Source of the DNA: Firmicutes bacterium HGW-Firmicutes-1
GTDB lineage: Bacteria; Bacillota; Clostridia; Lachnospirales; Vallitaleaceae
Direction: 5' to 3'
Length of the DNA: 64,000 nucleotides
Assembly: GCA_002841625.1 (NCBI GenBank)
Contig: PHAG01000008.1
Coordinates: 124,001 to 188,000, forward strand
Numbering within the stretch: position 1 is the first letter of the stretch; each line of letters opens with the position of its first letter. Positions 7,799-16,401 of the stretch are shown here, one piece after another. The position numbers and the translations under genes are program-made. A model generated the notes under the pieces. The model ran no database searches, was not told where the DNA came from, and was given only the letters and a program-made list of their open reading frames with translations.

Positions 7799-8475
7799 AT
7801 TTAGGTAATGTTGGTTCTTTTTATATGGTATTTCTTATTTTACTTCTTATTGTAGGGTTGGGCATGTTAGCTATGGGCTTGATCACATATATGTTCAAAC
7901 CTATAAACAAAAAATCACTCAAAAATGAAGGAGGTAATTTTATGCAAAATAATAATTGGTTAAAGCTAGCGTTATTTTCATTTATAGGTATCATGATTTC
8001 AGTCATAATTTTAGGGTTTCTATCACCTAATGGCTTTACGGGAAGTAGTACATCAGGACACGGTGATATTCTATCGCAGCAGATGGGTAATATGAATAAT
8101 GCTTCAGGCGGAATGATGAATGGTAATGCTACTATTATGAATTCATCTGGAAATATGAGTGGGATGGGAACAATTGGTTATTCGCAAGCAGACAATAATG
8201 TAATGATGAACAATTTTTATCAGATGCAATTGCAAATTAACCAAATACAATTGCAAATAACTCAATTGCAACAAATGATGAATAGTACTGGAAGTATGCA
8301 AATGCAATCCTCACCTGCAAGTAATTCATCAGGTATGAGTGGAATGGGAATGATGAATATGGGAGGAATGTCTGGTGGAGGTACTGGAAGTACTATGACT
8401 ACAACAATGCCAGCATCGGCTCCAGCTCCAGATCCAGCTCCAGCAGGGGGCGGTATGAGTATGCCGATGATGTAG
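7795..8475 (+). CDS. Met/Gln/Gly-rich membrane protein, last gene of the cluster
   Basis: A 226-residue protein with two N-terminal transmembrane helices (about 8-30 and 56-74). A long outside tail of about 150 residues follows, full of Met, Asn, Gln and Gly. It contains a Gln/Ile heptad-like stretch (MQLQINQIQLQITQLQQM, probable coiled coil) and a terminal SGMGMMNMGGMSGGG segment with a short Pro-Ala run. An internal in-frame ATG at 7942 has its own GGAGG site, so a shorter form lacking the first helix may also be made. The tail could be a metal-binding or surface polymer. No family recognised. Confidence 0.75.
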   Translation: MNLGNVGSFYMVFLILLLIVGLGMLAMGLITYMFKPINKKSLKNEGGNFMQNNNWLKLALFSFIGIMISVIILGFLSPNGFTGSSTSGHGDILSQQMGNMNNASGGMMNGNATIMNSSGNMSGMGTIGYSQADNNVMMNNFYQMQLQINQIQLQITQLQQMMNSTGSMQMQSSPASNSSGMSGMGMMNMGGMSGGGTGSTMTTTMPASAPAPDPAPAGGGMSMPMM

Positions 8476-8541
8476 ATTTTAGTTTTGACGAATGAATAAG
8501 AACTATTTAAGAAAATGTAGTATTTCATATGTAATAAATTA

Positions 8542-8583
8542 AAAGCCCATATCCTAGGTTGAAAATCTAGTATAGGGCTTTAT
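8542..8583. terminator. Bidirectional terminator between convergent genes
   Basis: AAAGCCC and GGGCTTT close an imperfect hairpin with inner TAT/ATA and CTAG/CTAG pairing. It has A and T runs on either side and serves the Met-rich operon and the fetB-like gene. Confidence 0.8.
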
Positions 8584-8607
8584 ATAAATAATTAAATTGA
8601 TTGCTAC

Positions 8608-9393
8608 CTATTCCTCAATAACCAACTGACTTTCCTCATTAAAGAAAGTCTTATACCCCAAAGTAACCAATAGTATAACCGTTAATGCAACACTCCCAAG
8701 AATACCTAGCATAATGGCTATTTGATATTCGATAGCAGTGGTAGGTGCTGTGCCAGACAATATTTGTCCCGTCATCATCCCCGGTAAAAACACAATCCCC
8801 ATACCCACCATAGAATTAATTGTTGGAAGTATAGCAGAATCAAAGGCGTTGTCCACGATTGCCTTAGTAGCCATCTTGGGAGTCGCACCTAGCATTAAAG
8901 CGGATTCAACAAGATGCTTTTGCGTATTCATACCATCTACTAGTCTTGATACTCCCAATGAAATCCCTGTCATTGAATTACCTATGAACATACCAGCGAT
9001 AGGTATAAAGTATCTAGGATTATACCAAGGAGTGATATTCACTACAACAAATAAGAAATAGGTAAGACTTGATAATGTGCCAAATAGCATGGAAACAGCA
9101 ATAATTCTTTTAAAGGATTTTGATAGTTTCGTTTTCGCTCTTTTATATATATTATGGATTGCAAATACTTCCATAAATGATATCGCCAATATTGTATAGA
9201 CTGGATTAGCATTTTTAAATAAATAAACCAGAATATAACCGGTTAATATAAGTTGAACTGTCATTCTAACAGAAGAAATTAGTATTTCTTTTTCTCTGGA
9301 AATGCCCCTTGCTCTTACAATAAATAGTAAGATTACAATAAAAACATATGCAGCAACAATTTGCATCAATTTTAAATCTATTACTCCATCCAT
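8608..9393 (-). CDS. fetB: FetB-type ABC transporter permease (UPF0014)
   Basis: A 261-residue polytopic membrane protein of the FetB/YbbM family. Family features include RMTVQLILTGYILVYLF near the second helix, PIAGMFIGNSMTGISLGVSRL in the middle, and a late FLPGMMTGQILSGTAP followed by AIEYQIAIML. About seven transmembrane helices are predicted. FetAB pairs are linked to iron or metal export under oxidative stress in E. coli. It lies 3 bp downstream of the ATPase gene and shares its operon with a PadR-type regulator. Confidence 0.9.
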   Translation of the reverse strand: MDGVIDLKLMQIVAAYVFIVILLFIVRARGISREKEILISSVRMTVQLILTGYILVYLFKNANPVYTILAISFMEVFAIHNIYKRAKTKLSKSFKRIIAVSMLFGTLSSLTYFLFVVVNITPWYNPRYFIPIAGMFIGNSMTGISLGVSRLVDGMNTQKHLVESALMLGATPKMATKAIVDNAFDSAILPTINSMVGMGIVFLPGMMTGQILSGTAPTTAIEYQIAIMLGILGSVALTVILLVTLGYKTFFNEESQLVIEE

Positions 9394-9396
9394 CGG

Positions 9397-10035
9397 CTAA
9401 ACCTCCCCTTCATCAATGAGCATGCCATTTTTGATTTCAATAATTTGATCAGAAAAGTGATGGGCTACTTTTTTAGAATGAGTAACCATAATCAGCGTCT
9501 TATTATTATCTTTTGTATATTTTACCAAGGCCTCAAAAATCAAATGCTCTGTATCTTCATCTAGTGCAGAAGAAGGCTCATCTAACAATAGAACTTCAGG
9601 CTTTAGTAGAATTACCCTTCCAAGTGCTACTCTTTGTTTTTCTCCACCAGATAGTTTATCTGCATCTTCGTTTAAATCTTTTTTTAAATTCACAAGCTTT
9701 AATATTTCTATTAATTCATCATCTGAAACAAATGTCTTTTCAGCAAATTTCAGGCCAATCAATAGGTTGTCTTTTATGCTACCAGAAAAAATAGCAGGTG
9801 ATTGTGGAAGCATAACAACATTTCTTCTTAGTTCAATAGAATTAATATCCTTAAGTGATTGATTGTCATAAAAAACTTCTCCACGATCACAGCTGATCAA
9901 TTTATTTAAAAGTCTAAGGATAGTAGTTTTTCCACTACCACTTTCGCCGATAATACAAGTGATTTTGTTTTTGGGGATCTGAAGTGCTTTAATATCGATA
10001 ATGTCTTTATATTTAACATCTTTAAGTACAAACAT
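9397..10035 (-). CDS. fetA: FetA-type ABC transporter ATPase
   Basis: A 212-residue ATPase. Start ATG 10035 has AAGGAGG eight bases upstream; the longer frame to 10083 would overlap the regulator gene and has no such site. Motifs are Walker A GESGSGKTT, Q-loop MLPQSP, signature LSGGEKQRVALGR, Walker B VLLLDEPSSALD and the switch His in MVTHSKK. It pairs with the FetB-like permease directly downstream. The product is short because it has no C-terminal regulatory domain. Confidence 0.9.
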   Translation of the reverse strand: MFVLKDVKYKDIIDIKALQIPKNKITCIIGESGSGKTTILRLLNKLISCDRGEVFYDNQSLKDINSIELRRNVVMLPQSPAIFSGSIKDNLLIGLKFAEKTFVSDDELIEILKLVNLKKDLNEDADKLSGGEKQRVALGRVILLKPEVLLLDEPSSALDEDTEHLIFEALVKYTKDNNKTLIMVTHSKKVAHHFSDQIIEIKNGMLIDEGEV

Positions 10036-10054
10036 AAAAATGTCCTCCTTGTAA

Positions 10055-10363
10055 TTAGTCTTTAATCTCTTTAAATAATTCATAGGCTTTTTTTCTTGCT
10101 TCTTCTAAAACAATATTACCCAGTTCGGTTATTTTGTAGTATTTTCTAATTTTTCCATCAACAGTAATTACCTCTTTCTGCAATAATGCGCTTTTTTGCA
10201 TGCTGTGAAGTAAAGGATATAATGTTCCGGGACTCATATTATAGCCATGCTCCTTAAGCTCTTCTATCATCCAAGCACCATAAAAGGGGTTCTTTTTTGC
10301 ATGATGAAGTATATGAATTTGAATAAAGCCTAAGAAAAATTTTCTTAAAATTTGGTCTTGCAT
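10055..10363 (-). CDS. PadR-family transcriptional regulator
   Basis: A 102-residue protein with a winged-helix core: YGAWMIEELKEHGYNMSPGT, then LYPLLHSMQKSALL and a wing containing DGKIRKYYKIT, the usual PadR layout. The C-terminal helix for dimerisation is short, as in subfamily 2. GGAG precedes ATG 10363. It is the first gene of the operon with fetAB, and an inverted repeat covers its promoter (10391-10420). It therefore probably represses its own operon and is relieved by an unknown metal or drug-like ligand. Confidence 0.88.
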   Translation of the reverse strand: MQDQILRKFFLGFIQIHILHHAKKNPFYGAWMIEELKEHGYNMSPGTLYPLLHSMQKSALLQKEVITVDGKIRKYYKITELGNIVLEEARKKAYELFKEIKD

Positions 10364-10385
10364 TTTTATTCTCCTCTGTATATAA

Positions 10386-10420
10386 TTAACATATCGAAAG
10401 TCGATATCAAGTTACGATAT
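10386..10420 (-). promoter_or_regulatory. Probable autoregulatory operator and promoter of the padR-fetAB operon
   Basis: ATATCG (10391-10396), CGATAT (10402-10407) and CGATAT (10415-10420) form a dyad ATATCG-N5-CGATAT plus a third half-site. Reading leftwards on the minus strand, TTGATA and AATTAT lie 17 bp apart over the same stretch, so a protein bound here would block the promoter. Confidence 0.55.
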
Positions 10421-10538
10421 TAATATAACATATTTATTTATCTTTTTCAATAGTCTTTATTTTAGTATATACCTAACAATGAAAATGAAAGATAAACTTA
10501 AAAAAAGGGTAGAATAAACAAGGAAAGCGAGGTATTTT

Positions 10539-11633
10539 ATGAAAGAAATAATTTTATATTTCCTTAAGATAGGGTTATTCGGATTTGGTGGACCCATGGC
10601 ACATATCGCTATGATGGATGATGAATTGATTGAAAAACGAAAGTGGGCTTCAAAGGAAGAATTTTTAGATGGCTTAGCAGTTTGTAATATGCTACCAGGA
10701 CCAGCATCAACACAATTAGGAATATATATGGGATACGTAAGAGGTGGGGTATTAGGTGGAATTTTGGCAGGAATAGCTTTTATTTTACCGGCTTTTTTAA
10801 TAATCACGTTACTAAGCTTCTTATACTTCAACTACGGAGCAATTCCTCAAGTAAAAGGTATACTATATGGAGTAAATGCAGTAGTAATTGCATTGATTAG
10901 TTCTGCACTTTATAAAATGGGTAAGAAGTCTATTGATGATGTGAAAGGTACTTTAATATTTATTGGAAGCGCTCTTCTTATTTATCTAGTTAAGGTAAAT
11001 ATGATTCTGGTATTGATTGTCGGAGGTATACTAGGGATTTTGATTTATTATAAAAGTCAAAATAGTAAAATAAATTGTTTCATAGCTGTTCCTTTCGTTG
11101 CATTGGATTCAAGGCTACTGAGACTATTCGCCTTTTTTATTAAGGTGGGCTCATTTATTTATGGTGGAGGCTTAGTCGTCATACCTTTTATTGAACAAGA
11201 AGTAGTAGAAAAACTAGGGTGGATGACCCAACAAGAATTTTTAACAGGAATTTCTTTTGGACAAATTACACCTGGCCCAGTAGTGATTACCTCTGCTTTT
11301 ATCGGCTACAAGGTATACGGTGTATTAGGAGCATTTGTTGCAAGCTTTGCAATTTTCCTGCCATCCTTTGCTTTTATTTTAATTGCGGCGCCCTATTTAA
11401 AAAAAGTAAAAAATATTCCATGGGTAAAAGCATTTCTAAAAGGAATCAATGCAGCAGTTATAGGAACTATTTTAGCATCAATACTAACCTTAATTCCGAA
11501 TGCCTTAATTGATATATGGACTATTTTGATTGCTGTAGGTGGATTTATCGCATTATGGAAGTTTAAAGTTAATGTGTTTTATTGTGTAGGGGCTGCAGCA
11601 ATACTAGGAGTAATTATCACTAATTTTATATAG
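10539..11633 (+). CDS. chrA: ChrA-type chromate transporter, two-domain form
   Basis: A 364-residue membrane protein built of two homologous halves. Half one has FGFGGPMAHIAMMDDELIEKR, shortened to its core GFGGP, and NMLPGPASTQLGIYMG. Half two has FIYGGGLVVIPFIEQEVVE and FGQITPGPVVITSAFIGY. The GGP/GGG and PGP motifs are those of the CHR family, which exports chromate or, in many Firmicutes, has no tested substrate. About ten helices. GAGG precedes ATG 10539. It is transcribed away from the padR operon. Confidence 0.9.
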   Translation: MKEIILYFLKIGLFGFGGPMAHIAMMDDELIEKRKWASKEEFLDGLAVCNMLPGPASTQLGIYMGYVRGGVLGGILAGIAFILPAFLIITLLSFLYFNYGAIPQVKGILYGVNAVVIALISSALYKMGKKSIDDVKGTLIFIGSALLIYLVKVNMILVLIVGGILGILIYYKSQNSKINCFIAVPFVALDSRLLRLFAFFIKVGSFIYGGGLVVIPFIEQEVVEKLGWMTQQEFLTGISFGQITPGPVVITSAFIGYKVYGVLGAFVASFAIFLPSFAFILIAAPYLKKVKNIPWVKAFLKGINAAVIGTILASILTLIPNALIDIWTILIAVGGFIALWKFKVNVFYCVGAAAILGVIITNFI

Positions 11634-11694
11634 TCATAAATGTAAAAAAGTGATATGATTATTCTACAAAAGAGTAAAATATGAGGAGGATACT

Positions 11695-12624
11695 ATGAAA
11701 AAAATAAGAATATCAGCAACACTACTTATTATCATGCTTTTAATTACTATGCTAGGGGCCTGTAACAAGGACCAAAAAACCAAGCCTACAATGGATGAAC
11801 CTGAGGAAGAAAAGAGTGAAGAAAAATTAGTAATTGATAAGGAAGACTATCCCGTTGTTGATGGTTCAACCGCTACGATACCATTATCTTTAGCGGCTTA
11901 TATGCAGCTAACAGGTGCTGCCGCTGAAGAAGCGGAGGTAGCAATAAAACATACTAGAACAAGCAATTCATATGTTCGACTAATGAATAAAGAGGTTGAT
12001 CTTCTAATTGTATATTCAGCACCTGAAAGCATTCAACAAGAGATAGACAAAAGCAATGTTAAACTAAACATCAAACCAATTGGCAAAGATGCATTGGTAT
12101 TTATTACAAATGAATCAAATCCAGTTGAGGGGCTGACAACTGAGCAGATTAAGGATATTTATAATGGAAACATTACGAACTGGTCAGAGGTGGATGGCGA
12201 GGATCTGGATATTATTGCATTCCAACGACCAGATGAATCAGGTAGTCAAGCTCTTATGAAGAGCTTAGTCATGAAGGATGAGAAAATGTCTGATGCGCCA
12301 ACCTTTCAAAAGCCAGCTGAAATGGGAATGCTAATAGATGCCCTTGTGGAATATAACAACGAAGCCAATGCAATTGGCTATTCAGTATTTTATTATGCAA
12401 ATTATATGTATGATCAACCAGGGCTTAAATTTATAGCGGTGGATGGTGTTATACCTGAAAATGATACGATTCAATCAGGAAAATATCCACATGTTAAGGA
12501 TTTCTATGCTGTCATAAGAGAAGAAGAAGACAAAGACTCAACTACATATCAAGTATTTGAGTGGCTAACTTCTAAGGATGGACAACAACTCATTAGCGAA
12601 AATGGTTATGTAAGTATGGAATAG
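11695..12624 (+). CDS. PstS-like phosphate-binding lipoprotein
   Basis: A 309-residue lipoprotein with lipobox MLGAC (Cys23). The mature part has the periplasmic-binding fold of PstS-like proteins: VVDGSTATIPLS near 58-69, VDLLIVYSAPES, LTTEQIKDIYNGNITNWSEV and a QRPDESGSQ phosphate-loop-like motif. Such proteins hand phosphate or related anions to an ABC importer, but no PstCAB genes are nearby. It may instead be a sensor or scavenger. It is preceded by GAGGAG and followed 19 bp later by a WG-repeat lipoprotein in the same direction, so the two are probably co-transcribed. Confidence 0.85.
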   Translation: MKKIRISATLLIIMLLITMLGACNKDQKTKPTMDEPEEEKSEEKLVIDKEDYPVVDGSTATIPLSLAAYMQLTGAAAEEAEVAIKHTRTSNSYVRLMNKEVDLLIVYSAPESIQQEIDKSNVKLNIKPIGKDALVFITNESNPVEGLTTEQIKDIYNGNITNWSEVDGEDLDIIAFQRPDESGSQALMKSLVMKDEKMSDAPTFQKPAEMGMLIDALVEYNNEANAIGYSVFYYANYMYDQPGLKFIAVDGVIPENDTIQSGKYPHVKDFYAVIREEEDKDSTTYQVFEWLTSKDGQQLISENGYVSME

Positions 12625-12642
12625 AAAAGGGAGGGTACCTGT

Positions 12643-14106
12643 GTGAAGAGAATTGCATGTTTTATTATACTAATTAGTATGACACTTGTTTCATTTAGTG
12701 GATGTAAAAAAGACTTTTTAGAAAGCTTTAAGGATGTTGAAGAATCCACAAAGAAATCAACGCAGGAAAATGTAACAAAAACAGCGGTATATTCCTATAA
12801 AACACCAATACTTAAGAAAAGCTTATTAAAGATGGATGAAGTATTTCTTTTGGGAAATGATTTGACTGTTATTTCTGAAGGTATTTATTATAATCAGTAT
12901 TTTGATAATCTTTACATAATAAGTGGTAAAGGTGAGTTGATTAAGCAATTTCAGAATGTGGAGTTGCTAGGTCAACCAGGGATATTGAATGTCAATAAAA
13001 ATCTATACATGGGAACTTATACGAATGAAGGTTATCTTTATGGATTATATGATTTCAAAAAACTCGATTGGAGTATTAAGCCCCAATACAGCAATATGAT
13101 TCCCATATCAGAAAATTTTTACAAAGTAATTGATCAAGATGAAAATAGCGGCGTTATAAATAGTGAAGGTAAGGTCATAATCCCATTTAAATATCCTTCT
13201 AATTACAGCTTTAGGATGGCTGAGGATTATTTTATTTGTAGTAGTTATGAGGAGAACCAAGTTCTTATACTTGAAGAGGGAGGTAAAGTTATAACCATAA
13301 TAGAGGGTTGTGATGCTGAGGCAATCGGTAACAATTTATTGGTTTATCATATTGATGGTAACAACTCATTATATGACCTTCAAGGAAAGCCAGTTTTTGA
13401 TAATCTATCACAAGAATACTTTTTTGACAGCTATTATAAAAAGATAGTAGAGCATGAAGGGAATCATTATCGTATTTATAATGAAGATTTAAGGATGCTT
13501 TGTGAGCTTCAATTAAAAGAAGGTCAAGAATTATATACCCAAGAGAACTTCTTTACTGTAAATATAGAAAATAATGGAGCATATATCCAAGAGTATTATG
13601 ATTATGATGGAAATTTATTGACAGATGAAAGTGGCAAACCATTTACGCATGTGTATTCCAGTTATTTATATTCAAGGCAAAATACAACTACAAATATTTT
13701 GGATACGAAAACGATGAAACACATTACTTTACAAGAATCGATAACCGATGATATGTCAATTGTTGAAATTGGAAAAGGGTTTTTTGGAATTACCAACTAT
13801 ACAAATGATTACTATAGAATGAACATTTATAATGATCAGGGTGAGAAACTACCATCTAAAGAGTTTGAATGGGCATATACGTTTGGTGATTATATTGTTG
13901 GAACCAGTGAACCCGAATACATCTATGATTACAACTTCATATGTACTATAATAGACTTTAAAGGAAAGGTTTTATATGAATCAAGTGACCGTGAGAATAT
14001 ATCACCTGTTTCAGATTCAATATTATTTGCCAAACGTGGTAATTTTATTGGTATAATAGATATGGATGGTAAATGGATATTTAAAACTTTTCTAGCTAAT
14101 GAATGA
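12643..14106 (+). CDS. WG-repeat-like lipoprotein
   Basis: A 487-residue lipoprotein starting at GTG 12643 with GGGAGG upstream. The signal peptide ends in the lipobox FSGC (Cys21). The mature protein repeats a pattern of the WG/KWG type (GLYDFKKLDWSIKPQYSNM, GVINSEGKVIIPFKYP, GIIDMDGKWIFKTF) and is mostly beta, probably a propeller or solenoid on the outer face of the membrane. No catalytic motif seen. It shares the transcription unit of the PstS-like lipoprotein. Confidence 0.8.
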   Translation: MKRIACFIILISMTLVSFSGCKKDFLESFKDVEESTKKSTQENVTKTAVYSYKTPILKKSLLKMDEVFLLGNDLTVISEGIYYNQYFDNLYIISGKGELIKQFQNVELLGQPGILNVNKNLYMGTYTNEGYLYGLYDFKKLDWSIKPQYSNMIPISENFYKVIDQDENSGVINSEGKVIIPFKYPSNYSFRMAEDYFICSSYEENQVLILEEGGKVITIIEGCDAEAIGNNLLVYHIDGNNSLYDLQGKPVFDNLSQEYFFDSYYKKIVEHEGNHYRIYNEDLRMLCELQLKEGQELYTQENFFTVNIENNGAYIQEYYDYDGNLLTDESGKPFTHVYSSYLYSRQNTTTNILDTKTMKHITLQESITDDMSIVEIGKGFFGITNYTNDYYRMNIYNDQGEKLPSKEFEWAYTFGDYIVGTSEPEYIYDYNFICTIIDFKGKVLYESSDRENISPVSDSILFAKRGNFIGIIDMDGKWIFKTFLANE

Positions 14107-14118
14107 TGTTTCACTATA

Positions 14119-14297
14119 CCCGTTTTTCTTGATAACGATAGTATTACATATGCAATTGGAAAAGCGGCGGATATATGTCAAAGGTTTAATTTTACGTAGC
14201 CGTTTTTCTTGATAACTAAGATAGTATTATATATGCAATTGGAAAAGCGGCGGATATATGTCAAAGGTTTAATTTTACATAGCCGTTTTTCTTGATT
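14119..14297 (+). repeat. Interspersed hairpin repeat family, tandem copies (locus 1)
   Basis: About 2.2 units of 80-83 bp. Each has GCAATTGGAAAAGCGGC, then about 30 variable bases, then GTAGCCGTTTTTCTTGAT. CGTTTTTCTT recurs at 14121, 14201 and 14284. The arms GGAAAAGCGGC and GCCG(A/T)TTTTC are imperfectly complementary. The same core recurs at 24735-24879, 41238-41414 and 43780-43832. Confidence 0.9.
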
Positions 14298-14321
14298 CAA
14301 TGAAAACAGAGGTGATGATCT

Positions 14322-15611
14322 ATGAGAGTGCTTGTAGTTGATGATGATAAATTGAATTTGAAAGTAGCAGATGGTTTTTTGAAGAATTGTTTCACAGATT
14401 ATTATGTCATTCTTTGTCAAGAACCGACAAAGGTAATGGGCATTTTAGAGGCAGAAAATATTGACATTCTTTTGCTTGACATTATAATGCCTGAACTAAG
14501 TGGTATAGATTTATTAAGACAAATAAGAAGCAATGATTTCTATCGTGATATTCAAGTTATCATGTTGACCTCGCTTAATGACAAGGATAGCTTTAAAGCC
14601 TGTTTTGAGTTAGGCGCAAACGATTATATTTTGAAGCCCATAGATATAACAGAATTTCAAGCTAGGTTACATGCCGCAGAAAAGGCAAGAAATAATACAC
14701 GTATGTTAAGAGAAATGTTAGATATGATGAAAGAACAAAATAATGAACTGAAAACAGTAAATTCATTGCTTAAGGATACCCAGTTTCATTTAATTCAATC
14801 AGGAAAGATGTCTGCTATTGGTGAGTTAGCCACCGGTGTTGCCAATGATATTAATGCACCGATTGGTGATGTTTACAATCAATTAAAGGAATTATCGGGT
14901 TATCATAAAATAGTTAAGGATTACATTGACTTTAGTACAGATAGTCTTGATAAGATAGCGAGTAGAGTTGAAGATGAAGATACCTTAAAAATAATTGAAG
15001 CGGTGAGGAATAAGCATTCGAAATTAAATATGAAAGACGTCACAAAAAATGTTGACTCAATTGTGGAAGAATCCCAAAAAGACCTCACATGTGCATCAGA
15101 GATAGTTCAATCTCTTCTAAACCTTTCGTGGATTAACCCGCAAAAGAATAATGCCAGGTGTAGGATAGACAAACTAATTGAACAAGTACTACTAGTGATT
15201 AGAAATGAAGCTAGTAAGGTTGTAGAAATAACTAATTTGGTTCCAGAACTCTCAGAGGTGTATTGTAACCAAGGAGAAATAGGTCAAGTAATTCTTAATA
15301 TTGTAATAAATGCTGTACAGGCTATTAAACATGAGGAAAAAGAAGGATTAGGTCATATCTATTTCAATGGGTATGAAGAGGAAAACTATATTAGCATAAG
15401 GATATATGATGATGGACCAGGAATACCACGAGAAAATTTAGATAAAATTTTCAAGCCATTTTTTACTTGTAAGGAAGGGCAAGGAACTGGTCTCGGTCTT
15501 AGTATTTCCTATGATATCATTGTGAATAAACATAAGGGTATGATATATGCTGAAAGTGAACTTGAAAAAGGAGCTGCATTTATAATTAAGCTCCCTAAAG
15601 TAACAAATTAA
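14322..15611 (+). CDS. Receiver-histidine kinase hybrid lacking the phosphoacceptor His
   Basis: A 429-residue soluble protein with a receiver domain first (1-120): DDD at 7-9, phosphoacceptor D53 in LLLDIIMP, and K105 in ILKP. A coiled-coil linker follows (about 125-160), then a dimerisation-like segment and an ATPase domain with N box [11 protein letters not shown]1 DDGPGIP, F box FKPFF and G2 GTGLGLS. In the dimerisation segment the usual GELAxGIAHEINNP reads [14 protein letters not shown], so the phosphorylatable His is Asn175. It could bind ATP but not autophosphorylate in the normal way. No transmembrane helix. It is followed 14 bp later by ecsC-like and CDF genes. Confidence 0.88.
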   Translation: MRVLVVDDDKLNLKVADGFLKNCFTDYYVILCQEPTKVMGILEAENIDILLLDIIMPELSGIDLLRQIRSNDFYRDIQVIMLTSLNDKDSFKACFELGANDYILKPIDITEFQARLHAAEKARNNTRMLREMLDMMKEQNNELKTVNSLLKDTQFHLIQSGKMSAIGELATGVANDINAPIGDVYNQLKELSGYHKIVKDYIDFSTDSLDKIASRVEDEDTLKIIEAVRNKHSKLNMKDVTKNVDSIVEESQKDLTCASEIVQSLLNLSWINPQKNNARCRIDKLIEQVLLVIRNEASKVVEITNLVPELSEVYCNQGEIGQVILNIVINAVQAIKHEEKEGLGHIYFNGYEEENYISIRIYDDGPGIPRENLDKIFKPFFTCKEGQGTGLGLSISYDIIVNKHKGMIYAESELEKGAAFIIKLPKVTN

Positions 15612-15625
15612 CTGGAGTGAAATTG

Positions 15626-16384
15626 ATGAATAATTATGAAAATAAAGTAAAAAGAGAAATGCTTATTTGGGAAAAGGAACTGCTAAAGAACCCTAGTTTA
15701 TCAAGCCGGTTTGCAAAAGGCTTACAAAACAGAGTAAATAATATGATCCCAGCTAATATACATCAAATTGTAACGCAAGCAATCAAAAGGATGGTTAAGG
15801 TTGTCCTTTTTGGTTTTGAGTTTATGAGTAAAAAGCCTTTGAGGGGTACTACAATTGCTCATAGAGAAAAAAAGGTATTAGAAAAAATTGATCAATATAA
15901 AACGTTAGCAATAGCGAGTGGATTTGGTACAGGAGCTGGAGGTATTTTTATTGGTATGGCAGATTTTCCAATATTATTGTCTATAAAAATGAAATTCTTG
16001 TTTGAAGTTGCAAGCTTATATGGTTTTGACGTTAAGAACTATAAAGAGCGTGTTTTTATTCTTTATGTTTTTCAGTTAGCATTTTCAAGTCAGCAATCTA
16101 GACAAGAAGTTTATAAGAAAATTGTGAACTGGGAAGAATATGCAAAAAGTCTCCCTACGAAGGAAGATATATTTGACTGGAGATCTTTTCAACAGGAATA
16201 TAGAGATTATATTGATTTTGAAAAAATGCTTCAATTGGTTCCGGGTATAGGTGCTGTTGTAGGTGCATATGCGAACAATAAGCTTATGAAGCAACTTGGA
16301 AATGTAGCCATGCAAGCCTATAGATTAAGGCTATTAGGTTCACCAAATACAACTATAGAGCATACTATAATTACAGAGAATTAA
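15626..16384 (+). CDS. EcsC-family protein
   Basis: A 252-residue protein resembling the EcsC family, named after the third gene of the Bacillus ecs locus. Start ATG 15626 has GGAG at eight bases; the GTG at 15617 does not. The family-like core is the glycine-rich hydrophobic segment SGFGTGAGGIFIGMADFP, and a second hydrophobic segment appears near 205-220 (VPGIGAVVGAYAN). Molecular role unknown, possibly membrane-associated. It sits between the hybrid kinase and a CDF transporter, all in the same direction with short gaps. Confidence 0.8.
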   Translation: MNNYENKVKREMLIWEKELLKNPSLSSRFAKGLQNRVNNMIPANIHQIVTQAIKRMVKVVLFGFEFMSKKPLRGTTIAHREKKVLEKIDQYKTLAIASGFGTGAGGIFIGMADFPILLSIKMKFLFEVASLYGFDVKNYKERVFILYVFQLAFSSQQSRQEVYKKIVNWEEYAKSLPTKEDIFDWRSFQQEYRDYIDFEKMLQLVPGIGAVVGAYANNKLMKQLGNVAMQAYRLRLLGSPNTTIEHTIITEN

Positions 16385-16401
16385 TTGGGGATGTTAATTG
16401 G

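Noticed and set aside
14119-14297. Insertion sequence ends
   Set aside because: Units are only about 80 bp with no transposase; better described as an interspersed repeat family.
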